44,158 nucleotides of DNA from CAZJWC01 sp964550125. GTDB taxonomy: Bacteria > Bacillota > Clostridia > Christensenellales > Borkfalkiaceae. Within the stretch, counting starts at the first letter, position 1; the number at the start of each line of letters is the position of its first letter. Where the stretch lies: positions 1-44,158 of the forward strand of contig CAZJWC010000011.1 of the NCBI GenBank assembly GCA_964550125.1, written 5' to 3'. Under the pieces are notes generated by a model. It searched no databases, was not told the DNA's origin, and was given only the letters and a program-made list of their open reading frames with translations. Shown here piece after piece: positions 33,255-41,472 of this stretch. The translations under genes were made by a program, and so were the position numbers.

Positions 33255-33509
33255 TAAAGCGTATAACTTTTTGTTATACGCCCTTTTTTTAAATTGTTTG
33301 CCAAGCAAAATAGTCTTTACAAGTTTATCCGTCTAAATGTTATAGCCTTCAATCTCAAGAAAAGACAGGATATTTTGCAAATATATTTTGCAGAGTACGT
33401 TTTTAAATCCACCCACAATTACGAGTTATATGTAAGATTTTCTCATCTGCGCAAATATAAGGTCTCAAGTTAAAGTCGCTTTGCTCGGCAAGATTTACAA
33501 CAAATTTGT
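33255..33509 (-). ncRNA. Candidate structured small RNA, 6S-like architecture
   Basis: Gene-free block bounded by a promoter (33516-33544) and a hairpin (33259-33281) on the minus strand. In the predicted RNA the two ends pair: 33480-33490 with 33299-33309 (11 bp, one G-U), with further pairing outside (AAATT) and inside. An internal stem pairs 33446-33459 with 33382-33394 (12 bp around a 2x1 loop). On the 3' side of the bubble a local hairpin pairs 33363-33371 with 33327-33334. A closed rod with a central bubble and a 3'-strand hairpin is the 6S RNA plan. No ORF fits. Alternatively it could be a long leader of the 32501-33229 gene. Confidence 0.5.
33259..33281. terminator. Hairpin ending the candidate small RNA
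   Basis: Perfect 9-bp stem GCGTATAAC/GTTATACGC with a 5-base loop. On the minus strand it is followed by TTTAATTATATTT, a fair T tract; on the plus strand by CC and a run of Ts, though no plus-strand gene ends here. Confidence 0.65.
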
Positions 33510-33515
33510 ATTTTT

Positions 33516-33544
33516 ATTATACACCAACAAATTTTTTATTTCAA
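33516..33544 (-). promoter_or_regulatory. Promoter of the candidate small RNA
   Basis: Minus-strand TTGAAA (33539-33544), 17-base spacer, perfect TATAAT (33516-33521). There is no reading frame within 270 bases downstream. Confidence 0.8.
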
Positions 33545-33566
33545 GTAAATTGCATAGGTAAATAAA

Positions 33567-36500
33567 TTAATTTATTTCAACAATTTCACCGTCAACATAA
33601 CCGTCAGTATCAGGTTTAACAAAGGTTACAGGATTGACCGTAACGCTACCGTCCTCATTGAAAGTTAAGTTATTTAATTTTGCCTCAAGATTTATATTAA
33701 CTACACTTGCTATTTTTGTTGAACCCGTTAATGAATCAATATAGTTGCATTTTTGTTTAATAGAGAGGTTAATATCATTGAAAGAACTACTTCCTACAAG
33801 TTCTTCACCATTTAAAGTTATGTTATAACTTTCTCCGTCATAGTTGTAATCGGTTAAAACATTTTCAATTAATATATCATTTTCACTAACGCTTGACGCA
33901 TCTCCACTAACAGCATCATCTATCGCATCAGTTATCGTGCTTGTAAAGTTGCCCATAAAGTAAATATATTTTAGATAATCTTGCAAGAACATATCAATCG
34001 TACAAGATAGTTTTTCTTGATGACTCTTTTTAAAAGCCCATACTCCAGTTTCATAAAATCTTTCAAGATAAATACGCTCACCATCAAAGTAAAGATTAGT
34101 AGTAGTTTCTGCTTCAGTAACAAAAGCAACCTTAGGAATGGTAATCGTGCCATAGCAAGTTACCTTTTCTCCCTCTTTTACAACGGTAATCTCCATAGGA
34201 ATATCTATTGTGTAAATACCTAATAATGTTGCTTTTATTGTACCTGAAAGTTCCCAACTGTTCATGTTTGCACAGTTCACAAAAGACTTTAACAATTCAA
34301 CCAAAGATGAGCAGTCAAAGTAATTACCATCAGTTGATTTAATTTCAAATTCGTTGTCATTAAATTCAACACCTATACTGAACGACTCGTTATCTCCCGT
34401 TGAAGCATTATCCACTGAAAGAGCTAAAATCTTGTTGTTTTCGGCTGATTTTTTAATTGAAATTATCATTTGTCCAGCATCCCTTTTAGCAAGAACATTA
34501 TTATCAATATCAATTTGCAATTCATCAATACCATTTTGCGTGTTGATAGAAATTGAAGTTAATAAACTAAACAAATCTATATCTTCAAGCCCAGTTGAAA
34601 CTTCTCCAACCGCCTCTTTTAATGAATCTAAATCAAAATCAGTTTCGACACTAGAAAGTAGGCTATCTACAAGAGCATTGTCAATATTTAATAGTTCAAC
34701 TGCAAATTTTGCAATTTCAAGCACGTTGTCATAACCTATCTTCAAACTTAAACCACTTGTGTCTTTTACTGAAGTGTAATTGAGATAAATCGTCTTATCT
34801 TTGATGAACGCAGTTATGTAATAGTTTGACTCACCTGTAATTTCTATAATAGCGTTTGCATCAAAAAAGTCTTCCGTCTTTTTAACTTGTAACTCTAAAT
34901 AAATGTCAAATCTCTTAACGTTGTCCTTCCAAACTTCGCCAGTAGCCTCAAATGACCAAACATCTTGGTTGATTAGGTTTACAATTCCGTCAACAAACTC
35001 ACTCAATTTACCTAAATCGTTAAAGCCGTCAAAAGATTCAATCTTATCAAAATTATCACTTTCAAGATTAAGCGATACATCTTTTCCAAGTAGCACTGTA
35101 TCTATTTCTAAACTTTCAATTTTATAAGTATCTATATTTAATGAAAGTAAAGCATCAACATCAATTTCTTTAATGGATAAACTTGTGCTTACGGTTATTA
35201 TGTTATTTTCAACTTGTAAAACTAAATTGTTTAACAACGACTCAAGTAAACTATCAGTATCAATTAAACTTGTTAAATTGTTCAAATCCAAATCAGGAAG
35301 TGAAGGCACAACTTTTTGTATAACGGGATAAACCTCTAGCAAGTCATCTACTGAAATTTTCACCTTCAAATCATTTGAATTGATATAAATTACATTATCT
35401 TTTAAAGCAATTTTTAAATCTTCAAAATTAGCATAAAGCACATTATTTTGTAAATCGTATTGTACTGCAATGTCAAAATTATCTTCACCGATTGACAAAT
35501 TTCCAGCAAGCGATAAATTTCCGTAAGTATCATCAATCGTCTTGTAAGTTAGGTTTTCACCCTCTCTTAATGTGATTGAAACGTCATTTTCAAGTAGTTT
35601 TGTTGAAGCTGACATACTTGCAAGTTTCATAGTGCTTTCTTCTAGGTTGATATTTATATCAATTTTTATACCTAAAAGTTCAAGTGAGAAAGGCACTGTC
35701 AACAAACCGTCATGTTTTACAACCTCTGCATTTGTTATGACTTCCATAATTGCATCAACATCAAAATCAAGAGCAGAACTTGTTCCCTCACCTTGTACAA
35801 GTGATGTTATTGTTGATAATTCAGTTTTATACTTAATATTATCGGCGCAGTTTATGTATATGTCCTTTTCGTCAATATGAATATAAATTTCACCAAGTTC
35901 AACATCAACTATAAGAGGTAAATTCTTTTCCTCGTCAGGAATTTGAACTGACGCTTTCAAGGGTAATTCGCTGTCATTTAAAGTTACGCTTCCAACAAAC
36001 TCAAATATGCCCTTTTGAAGTTGTGCCCCAAATGCACTAGCAAGACAAGAGATTGCGTCTACCTCATTTGTTTGAGAGTTGTCCTCACTCGCTTCAGCCG
36101 ATTTATAAGGTTCAAAGTATGCTTCAACATCAGCAGGTATAGTTTGTTTTTCACCAATATCATAAAATGTTTCGGTTGAATTACAAGTACAGCCTGCATC
36201 TAAAATACCAACCCTTGTGTTATATTTTTCATAGTTACTTACCGATTGAACATACCAGTTTTCGTCCATTTTTACGGTAATAGTTGCTTTTTCATAAGAG
36301 GGCAAAGAGGACAAGCCACCCATTGTTTTCATCTCTTTAACAGCCTCGACAACTGCGTTTGTTATATTTAGGTTATAAGTATAGGTATAAATTCCCTCCT
36401 CACAACCTACATACTCTGCAGAGATAACGCTTTCCTCGTTAATTATCATATTTGAGATGCTTGGCAAATCCTTTCCGTATCTTTCAGCCCAAGCACTCTT

Positions 36501-36956
36501 TGTAAGTTTAACTGCCTCTTTCTTCCAAACAACAGGGTTTGCAGTAGGCTTTTCTGCTCTGCGATAAATATAGTTAGTTCCATCACGGTATCTTTGTTCG
36601 CCAACATTTACAAAGGAACTCAACGATAAAATATTTTCATAAATAATGTTGCCACTCTTAACGCAACTGTTTTTGATTGTTTGGTTAGCCACTCCTGCTG
36701 CTTTTACATTACCTGCAACTTCACTTCTAAAATCGTTATTTTCAAGAATATAAGCAGCAAACGAAAGGTTGTCCAAAGGCGAATAGTCTAGTGGAGAGCC
36801 TTCAACTGGAACTTCTCTTACGCTAGTTGTAAAAGTGTCGTCAACTTGTGCGTAAACATTATCATTTTGTTTAGCACTAGACACCCAAGCATAGCCACCT
36901 ATTGCACCAGCAGTTAAAACAGATGTAATTGTAATTATTATTGCTTTTTTCTTCAT
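33567..36956 (-). CDS. Large exported repeat protein of unknown function
   Basis: 1129 residues from ATG at 36956, chosen because AGAAGG precedes it; the longer frame begins 15 codons earlier. The N-terminus MKKKAIII followed by a hydrophobic span (about 4-25) is a signal peptide or membrane anchor without a lipobox. The rest is beta-rich with several degenerate repeats: a segment beginning W.(F/L)..G.(V/I), then strands ending in Y.N or Y.D.., then an amphipathic helix with spaced leucines (for example about 390-420, 560-600, 740-790). No catalytic motif, sorting signal or C-terminal anchor was seen. It has its own promoter. I do not recognise the family. Confidence 0.8.
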   Translation of the reverse strand: MKKKAIIITITSVLTAGAIGGYAWVSSAKQNDNVYAQVDDTFTTSVREVPVEGSPLDYSPLDNLSFAAYILENNDFRSEVAGNVKAAGVANQTIKNSCVKSGNIIYENILSLSSFVNVGEQRYRDGTNYIYRRAEKPTANPVVWKKEAVKLTKSAWAERYGKDLPSISNMIINEESVISAEYVGCEEGIYTYTYNLNITNAVVEAVKEMKTMGGLSSLPSYEKATITVKMDENWYVQSVSNYEKYNTRVGILDAGCTCNSTETFYDIGEKQTIPADVEAYFEPYKSAEASEDNSQTNEVDAISCLASAFGAQLQKGIFEFVGSVTLNDSELPLKASVQIPDEEKNLPLIVDVELGEIYIHIDEKDIYINCADNIKYKTELSTITSLVQGEGTSSALDFDVDAIMEVITNAEVVKHDGLLTVPFSLELLGIKIDININLEESTMKLASMSASTKLLENDVSITLREGENLTYKTIDDTYGNLSLAGNLSIGEDNFDIAVQYDLQNNVLYANFEDLKIALKDNVIYINSNDLKVKISVDDLLEVYPVIQKVVPSLPDLDLNNLTSLIDTDSLLESLLNNLVLQVENNIITVSTSLSIKEIDVDALLSLNIDTYKIESLEIDTVLLGKDVSLNLESDNFDKIESFDGFNDLGKLSEFVDGIVNLINQDVWSFEATGEVWKDNVKRFDIYLELQVKKTEDFFDANAIIEITGESNYYITAFIKDKTIYLNYTSVKDTSGLSLKIGYDNVLEIAKFAVELLNIDNALVDSLLSSVETDFDLDSLKEAVGEVSTGLEDIDLFSLLTSISINTQNGIDELQIDIDNNVLAKRDAGQMIISIKKSAENNKILALSVDNASTGDNESFSIGVEFNDNEFEIKSTDGNYFDCSSLVELLKSFVNCANMNSWELSGTIKATLLGIYTIDIPMEITVVKEGEKVTCYGTITIPKVAFVTEAETTTNLYFDGERIYLERFYETGVWAFKKSHQEKLSCTIDMFLQDYLKYIYFMGNFTSTITDAIDDAVSGDASSVSENDILIENVLTDYNYDGESYNITLNGEELVGSSSFNDINLSIKQKCNYIDSLTGSTKIASVVNINLEAKLNNLTFNEDGSVTVNPVTFVKPDTDGYVDGEIVEIN

Positions 36957-37015
36957 AGTTACCTTCTCTTTTGTTTTTACCTTTTTCCCTGTATGCCTCA
37001 TTTGTTTACAACTAA

Positions 37016-37044
37016 AGTATAAAAAAATTTTATTCTTTTTGCAA
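37016..37044 (-). promoter_or_regulatory. Promoter of the large exported protein gene
   Basis: Minus-strand TTGCAA (37039-37044), 17-base spacer, TATACT (37016-37021). Leader of about 55 bases. Confidence 0.75.
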
Positions 37045-37203
37045 TCGAATTGAGTAACTTTTTTATAGAAAGAATAAGCACCGATTGTAGAATTGATATC
37101 AACTGCTAGGTTACCTGCTTTTTTTAAGTAAACTTAAAGTAGAATATTCCGTAAAATCGTACGTTTTTCAGCAAAAAAAATTAAACTATTCTTTAAATAT
37201 TAA

Positions 37204-37229
37204 AAAAAGTGGCTCACAAGCCACTTTTT
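37204..37229 (-). terminator. Terminator of the 271-residue protein gene
   Basis: 11-bp stem AAAAAGTGGCT/AGCCACTTTTT with a 4-base loop and T run on the minus strand, just after the stop. Confidence 0.92.
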
Positions 37230-37239
37230 AAAATCAATT

Positions 37240-38055
37240 TTATTCTAATATTAAGTTCGCAATAAACGAACACATTGTATCTGCTTCATTTTCCTTTAAG
37301 GTATCGTTAATTTCATTTAGCAAAACCTTAATTGCAGTTGAGTCGTTTTTCTTAACATAATTTTTAACTTCTTCAATATCGTCCGAAACAAGTTTTTCAA
37401 CACTGGGGTCTAAACCTGCATAAGCAAGGTTCATTTTTACTGCTTCAAGGGCAAGTACAACATTTTTATAATACTCTTGAGGATTCAATCTAAAAAGCAT
37501 ATAGTTTGTTTGTTCAAAAGGTTCAGCATTAGCATTTGCATTTTCCTTTGGTTTGTTGTCAAACTCATCTTTTGTGATAAGTTCCTCACCACCAACGTCT
37601 TTAATATGATTTACCCCTTCAAAAGTAATGGTAAGTGCTACGCTACCACCATAAGCCTTTGTATCCTTAACGTATCCTTTTTCTTTTAAAATATTAAGTA
37701 AATCCCTTTCGTTTTTTACGGGTGTATATTGATAAACCCTTTTAGTTTTATTATCAGCAAGTCTTATCAACTTTTTAAGGAAAATTTCCCACTCGTTCAT
37801 ACCACGAGATTCTTCTTGCTCTTTAAGTTCAAAATATTTTTTACCTAAATCGGATACGGTTGCAAAGCAATGCCAGTGCCCCGACTCGTCATTGACGATA
37901 CCGTTTGTGCTTTTCAAACAACCAAAGGTAATAAGTTTTTCAATAACCTTTTTATCGCCGTCAAGTTTATTTATTTTAAACTCTGCACTATTATCAGCAT
38001 ATTTTTCAACAAATTCGGCTAAAACTTCTTCTGTTTCCTTATCAAGCCACTCCAT
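37240..38055 (-). CDS. Soluble protein of unknown function, tandem winged-helix-like N-terminus
   Basis: 271 residues from ATG at 38055, which has GGAGG five bases ahead. The N-terminal half shows two helix-rich segments each ending in a strand pair (about 30-75 and 95-150, with CFATVSDLGKKYF and GSVALTITFEGVNHI), resembling winged helices in tandem. A linker rich in Asn, Ala, Glu and Lys (about 165-180) leads to a helical C-terminal domain (185-271). No enzyme motif, signal peptide or membrane span. Monocistronic with its own terminator. I do not recognise it. Confidence 0.7.
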   Translation of the reverse strand: MEWLDKETEEVLAEFVEKYADNSAEFKINKLDGDKKVIEKLITFGCLKSTNGIVNDESGHWHCFATVSDLGKKYFELKEQEESRGMNEWEIFLKKLIRLADNKTKRVYQYTPVKNERDLLNILKEKGYVKDTKAYGGSVALTITFEGVNHIKDVGGEELITKDEFDNKPKENANANAEPFEQTNYMLFRLNPQEYYKNVVLALEAVKMNLAYAGLDPSVEKLVSDDIEEVKNYVKKNDSTAIKVLLNEINDTLKENEADTMCSFIANLILE

Positions 38056-38160
38056 TTTGTCCTCCAAGGGTTACCCCATAATCAATTCTATTATTATATT
38101 ACCACAAGATTATAATTTTTTCAATAATAAATTATGATAATTGAAAATTGACAAAAATTA

Positions 38161-38730
38161 TCACGCCAACTTTATCTTTTTATCTAGTTTATACGCAAGA
38201 GTTGAAATTAAAATTGAACAAATAAAGTCGGTAGGTAAAAACACTAAAAATCCGTAAACTAGCAATTTTGACACACTTGTATTACAATGCAGGTATATAT
38301 TTTGGATTAGATAAAAATATGGCAATCCACACATATATACAATAATCACACCTATAATAGATGCAATTAAATACATATGAACTTTTACCTCACCTCTCCT
38401 TTTTAGTTTACTTATTAAAAAACCAACCACAAAAGATGATAATATAAAGCCTATCATATAACCAAAAGTTGGGTAGAGCAAGTAACTAAATCCCCCTCCA
38501 CCTGAAAAAACAGGCAAACCTAAAAGTCCTAAAAACAAATAGACAAGTACGCTTATGCATCCCTTGCAACCAAGTAGCAACCCTGCAAGAATACACACAG
38601 GCATTTGTAATGTAATAGGGACTAACGGCAATGGTATCTTTATAAAAGAAGAAATTATTATTATAACTACAAATAAAGATATTTGCGATATGCTTTTCCC
38701 TTTTGATTTTTCATTTTGATTGATTTGCAT
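38161..38730 (-). CDS. bioY: BioY biotin transporter S-component
   Basis: 189 residues, six hydrophobic spans, with the BioY features: an early IPLPLVPITLQMPVCILAGLLLG, then GLLGLPVFSGGGGFSYLLYPTFGYMIGF and a late LPTDFICSIL. BioY binds biotin and couples to the shared ECF energizing module, which is not in this window. No biotin-synthesis genes are near, suggesting salvage. The -10 box lies six bases before ATG, so the mRNA is predicted leaderless; no Shine-Dalgarno site could fit. Confidence 0.93.
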   Translation of the reverse strand: MQINQNEKSKGKSISQISLFVVIIIISSFIKIPLPLVPITLQMPVCILAGLLLGCKGCISVLVYLFLGLLGLPVFSGGGGFSYLLYPTFGYMIGFILSSFVVGFLISKLKRRGEVKVHMYLIASIIGVIIVYMCGLPYFYLIQNIYLHCNTSVSKLLVYGFLVFLPTDFICSILISTLAYKLDKKIKLA

Positions 38731-38736
38731 ATAATA

Positions 38737-38765
38737 ATTATAAAAAACACCTTATATTTTGTCAA
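38737..38765 (-). promoter_or_regulatory. Promoter giving a predicted leaderless bioY mRNA
   Basis: Minus-strand TTGACA (38760-38765), 17-base spacer, TATAAT (38737-38742), then exactly six bases to the bioY ATG. No BirA-type operator was recognised. Confidence 0.8.
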
Positions 38766-38772
38766 TAAAAAT

Positions 38773-38804
38773 AAACACACTTGTTTTTTCAAACAAGTGT
38801 GTTT
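38773..38804 (-). terminator. Terminator of the flavin-reductase-like gene
   Basis: 14-bp perfect stem AAACACACTTGTTT with its complement and a 4-base loop, followed on the minus strand by ATTTTTATT. It abuts the bioY -35. Confidence 0.88.
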
Positions 38805-38814
38805 TAATAAATAT

Positions 38815-39330
38815 TTATTCCCTTACATATGCTTTTTCAATCAAACCGACATACATTTCATGAAAATCATTATCTTTATAGAAAGTATCAACATACTCCT
38901 CATTTAAAAATCTCTCTTTTAAAAGGTTTTGAGAATATGCCTTTTTACATATCAAAACTAAATTTGCCTCCTCAAAAACAGGGCAATTATCTAATGTTGT
39001 CTTATGGAAGTCAACTGCTGTAATTTTGTCTTCATTTTTTTGTGAGTGTGAACCTAGGTATGCAAGTTTCTCTCTGTACTCTTTATCGTAAAAACTTATT
39101 GAAAACAACTCCTCGCTATCAACAAACTTTTTTGTATATCTTTGGGGACGAATAAAGATAAATACGGCAGGTTTATTCCACATAGTGCCAACTCCACCCC
39201 AACTTGCAGTCATAGTTCCTATCTCTTTATCATTACCAGCAGTAATTAAAAGCCACTCTTTACCGATTTTATCAAAGGGATTGAAAGACAAACTTGACAG
39301 TTCAATCTCCTTAAATTGTTTATTTGACAT
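38815..39330 (-). CDS. Flavin reductase-like FMN-binding split-barrel protein
   Basis: 171 residues, the flavin reductase-like family. The FMN-binding core is visible in GTMTASWGGVGTMWNKPAVFIFIRPQRYTKKFV (given in parts: GTMTASWGGVG, then NKPAVFIF, then RPQRYTK) with FSISFYDKEYREKLAYLG following. Short members such as this reduce or bind FMN; the partner is unknown. AGGAG precedes ATG. It follows the methyltransferase gene by 14 bases and is probably co-transcribed with it. Confidence 0.85.
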   Translation of the reverse strand: MSNKQFKEIELSSLSFNPFDKIGKEWLLITAGNDKEIGTMTASWGGVGTMWNKPAVFIFIRPQRYTKKFVDSEELFSISFYDKEYREKLAYLGSHSQKNEDKITAVDFHKTTLDNCPVFEEANLVLICKKAYSQNLLKERFLNEEYVDTFYKDNDFHEMYVGLIEKAYVRE

Positions 39331-39344
39331 AAAAAACTCCTATA

Positions 39345-40127
39345 TCATTTTATATTTTTTACAACATCTACAAGATGTGAACTAGCACCAAGCAATTCCT
39401 TTCTTTCACAAATAGAAAGATGATACTTTAAGTATGCTTCAAAAGTTTCTTCACTCATTTTATTAAGGACAGGACGCATATAATCGCTTGCACCATCACT
39501 AGCAAAAATTTTTAATCGCTCTAGGTTTGCTTTTTCGTTTATCAGGTCAATATCTTCTAAACGCACCATTGAATACAAATCTTCTTCGCTTGATATAGTA
39601 TGAAATTGACCGTCTACTTTGCCCTTTTTAATACTCTCTAATATATGATTATCTCTAAAACCATGTATCAAAATAGCATATTCGTTCATATAATAGGCAA
39701 CCATTATTAAACCGTTTGCCTTTGTTACACGTTTTGCCTCCCCTATTGCTTTTAACCTATCATCTAAAGAAAACAAATGGTACATAGGTCCAAAGAGAAT
39801 TGTAAAATCAAAAGTGTTATCTTCAAATCTTTTCAAATTTAAAGCGTTACCTTGAAAAGCCTTTACCTTATCGCTCTTTTCTTTTATAACATTTAGGTTG
39901 TGTTTAACAAGTTCCACAGCAGTTACATCATACCCCATATTTGCAAGTTCGATTGAGTATCTCCCTGTACCTGCCCCTATATCAATAATTTTAGGATTTT
40001 TAAGATGATGTAAATATTCCTTTATATATTTCATTGAGGTTGTAAACTCAACTATTCCGTGCCTATGAGTTAATCTTTTATCCTCATTAAATTTGTTATA
40101 GTACTTTTCAAGTTCTGTCATTGCCAT
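39345..40127 (-). CDS. Class I SAM-dependent methyltransferase
   Basis: 260 residues. Rossmann-type SAM site IIDIGAGTGRYSIELA (about 43-58) with the acidic post-II residue in VTAVELV, motif VTKANGLIMVAYY, and a C-terminal part with GASSHLVDVVK as in small-molecule methyltransferases. The acceptor is unknown. I chose ATG at 40127, with GGGTGAT ahead of it; ATG at 40121 is also possible. First gene of a likely pair with the flavin-reductase-like gene. Confidence 0.88.
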   Translation of the reverse strand: MAMTELEKYYNKFNEDKRLTHRHGIVEFTTSMKYIKEYLHHLKNPKIIDIGAGTGRYSIELANMGYDVTAVELVKHNLNVIKEKSDKVKAFQGNALNLKRFEDNTFDFTILFGPMYHLFSLDDRLKAIGEAKRVTKANGLIMVAYYMNEYAILIHGFRDNHILESIKKGKVDGQFHTISSEEDLYSMVRLEDIDLINEKANLERLKIFASDGASDYMRPVLNKMSEETFEAYLKYHLSICERKELLGASSHLVDVVKNIK

Positions 40128-40143
40128 TTTTATCACCCGTATT

Positions 40144-40172
40144 ATTTTAACATAAGTTAAAGGGTAAGTAAA
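40144..40172 (-). promoter_or_regulatory. Promoter of the methyltransferase gene
   Basis: Minus-strand TTTACT (40167-40172), 17-base spacer, TAAAAT (40144-40149); leader about ten bases, short but long enough for the GGGTG site. Confidence 0.6.
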
Positions 40173-40197
40173 TTATTTTTTCTTTAAAGAAAACAAA

Positions 40198-40226
40198 AAA
40201 CACTTTGAATAAAATTCAAAGTGTTT
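40198..40226 (-). terminator. Terminator of the DUF697-like gene
   Basis: 13-bp perfect stem AAACACTTTGAAT with its complement and a 3-base loop, followed by TTTTTTG on the minus strand. Confidence 0.92.
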
Positions 40227-40232
40227 AACTTT

Positions 40233-41333
40233 TTATGTTTGAGGTTGAAGTTTACCTGCTTTTGTCTTTCCGTTTACCTTTTTAAGTTCGCTTTCAATTT
40301 CAGCACAGGCGTCCTTTAAATCACTTTCATTTTCACCAATTTCAATATTATCTAAAATGTCTTGCAACTTATATTCCTTCATCATATAATCAATAGTTTG
40401 GTAACCGATTACTGCAGTTAGCGTTCCGTTTGCTAAACCCTGGACAGATGAATCAACCAAAACTGAAATAGCACTACCTAAAATAGGCACACTCTTAACT
40501 ATATCTCCTACCGTTTTTGCTACTCCACTACCAATATTAACATTTGCAATACCATAGGCAATAAAGGCGTTTCGCAAAACCTTTGAAAAGATTTTTAAAA
40601 GTTTAGTATCAGAAGGACGGAATCCGTATAAAAATACTATATCTTTAATCATTTGCAAATTTATCATTGCAACAAGCCCTGCATCTATTTTATTTGATTG
40701 AGAAATAGCAGAGTACAAACCCGATTTTACTGAGCAGTTTACAATAATCTTTTTTGCCGAACGCTTGACGTCTGTTGAATAAATTTGAGTTAAAATCTCT
40801 TTCACTTTCTTGTTGTTATGAGTATTTCTAGCGATGGCTAACTTCCCAACAAGTTCATCTCCATACCAGCCAACGCCCTCAACTTTTGCAGTTAGGTCAA
40901 TCATTTTATCAGCAATTTTATTGCGTAATTCTCTATTATGCTTTTGAGCATTTTTTACGTTATGAGAATTTACGTTTGTTTCAAAATATTCAGCTTTTAA
41001 GATTTTACTTACAGGAACGATATATATAAATATAAACAAGATGAACTCAAAAATGCCTACACCTAAAGTTATATAAGGACTGAAATCATAAAAACGCATT
41101 GCAACAAAAAACATACAGGTCAATATAATAAGTCCAACAACACTTACACCGATTTTTATTGTGTATTTTGCGAGTTTTGCATTTTGTCTTCTTACATATT
41201 TATCCTCATAATCGTATAAGGACATTTGCGTTTCAATATTTAAATTAGCATCTGTATCCATTTGCGTTGAATTTTTATCCAAAGAATCAACTTGATATTC
41301 AACACTAGTTTTTTTGCTTTTGTTAATAGCCAT
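40233..41333 (-). CDS. DUF697/YcjF-like membrane protein
   Basis: 366 residues. A polar N-terminus (1-50), two hydrophobic spans (about 56-78 and 85-108), then a helical cytosolic part. The C-terminal half has the DUF697 pattern: a mobile YGFRPSDTKLLKIF, AYGIANVNIGSGVAK, then a Gly/Ser/Val-rich amphipathic SVPILGSAISVLVDSSVQGLANG and IGYQTIDYM. In other bacteria this domain accompanies GTPases; no GTPase gene is near here. The ribosome site AAGGAG lies some 16 bases ahead of the ATG, rather far, so the start is less sure. It has a consensus promoter. Confidence 0.75.
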   Translation of the reverse strand: MAINKSKKTSVEYQVDSLDKNSTQMDTDANLNIETQMSLYDYEDKYVRRQNAKLAKYTIKIGVSVVGLIILTCMFFVAMRFYDFSPYITLGVGIFEFILFIFIYIVPVSKILKAEYFETNVNSHNVKNAQKHNRELRNKIADKMIDLTAKVEGVGWYGDELVGKLAIARNTHNNKKVKEILTQIYSTDVKRSAKKIIVNCSVKSGLYSAISQSNKIDAGLVAMINLQMIKDIVFLYGFRPSDTKLLKIFSKVLRNAFIAYGIANVNIGSGVAKTVGDIVKSVPILGSAISVLVDSSVQGLANGTLTAVIGYQTIDYMMKEYKLQDILDNIEIGENESDLKDACAEIESELKKVNGKTKAGKLQPQT

Positions 41334-41368
41334 TTATATTTTCTATTATCTCCTTTTCAGTTTTTTAA

Positions 41369-41397
41369 ATTCTATCATTAAAAAACTCATTTGTCAA
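41369..41397 (-). promoter_or_regulatory. Promoter of the DUF697-like gene
   Basis: Minus-strand TTGACA (41392-41397), 17-base spacer ending TGA, TAGAAT (41369-41374). Confidence 0.85.
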
Positions 41398-41431
41398 CAA
41401 TGAAGATTTTATCATAAAAAGAATAAAACAA

Positions 41432-41457
41432 AAAGTCAGTTTTTAAATCCTGACTTT
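41432..41457 (-). terminator. Terminator of the flavin-reductase/PCP_red fusion gene
   Basis: 8-bp stem AAAGTCAG/CTGACTTT with a 10-base loop, then TTTTTG on the minus strand. Confidence 0.82.
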
Positions 41458-41472
41458 AATTTTTAAATAAAT

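Noticed and set aside
33259..33281. Plus-strand terminator implying a missed plus-strand gene
   Set aside because: No plus-strand reading frame or promoter was found upstream; the hairpin fits the minus-strand RNA.
33255..33509. tmRNA, RNase P RNA or SRP RNA
   Set aside because: No tag reading frame or tRNA-like end, no conserved RNase P core, no SRP GGAA-type apical domain was seen.
34354..34734. Long serine-rich open frames antisense to the large exported protein
   Set aside because: Serine-rich composition is the mirror of the Asp/Glu/Leu codons in the real gene; no ribosome sites.
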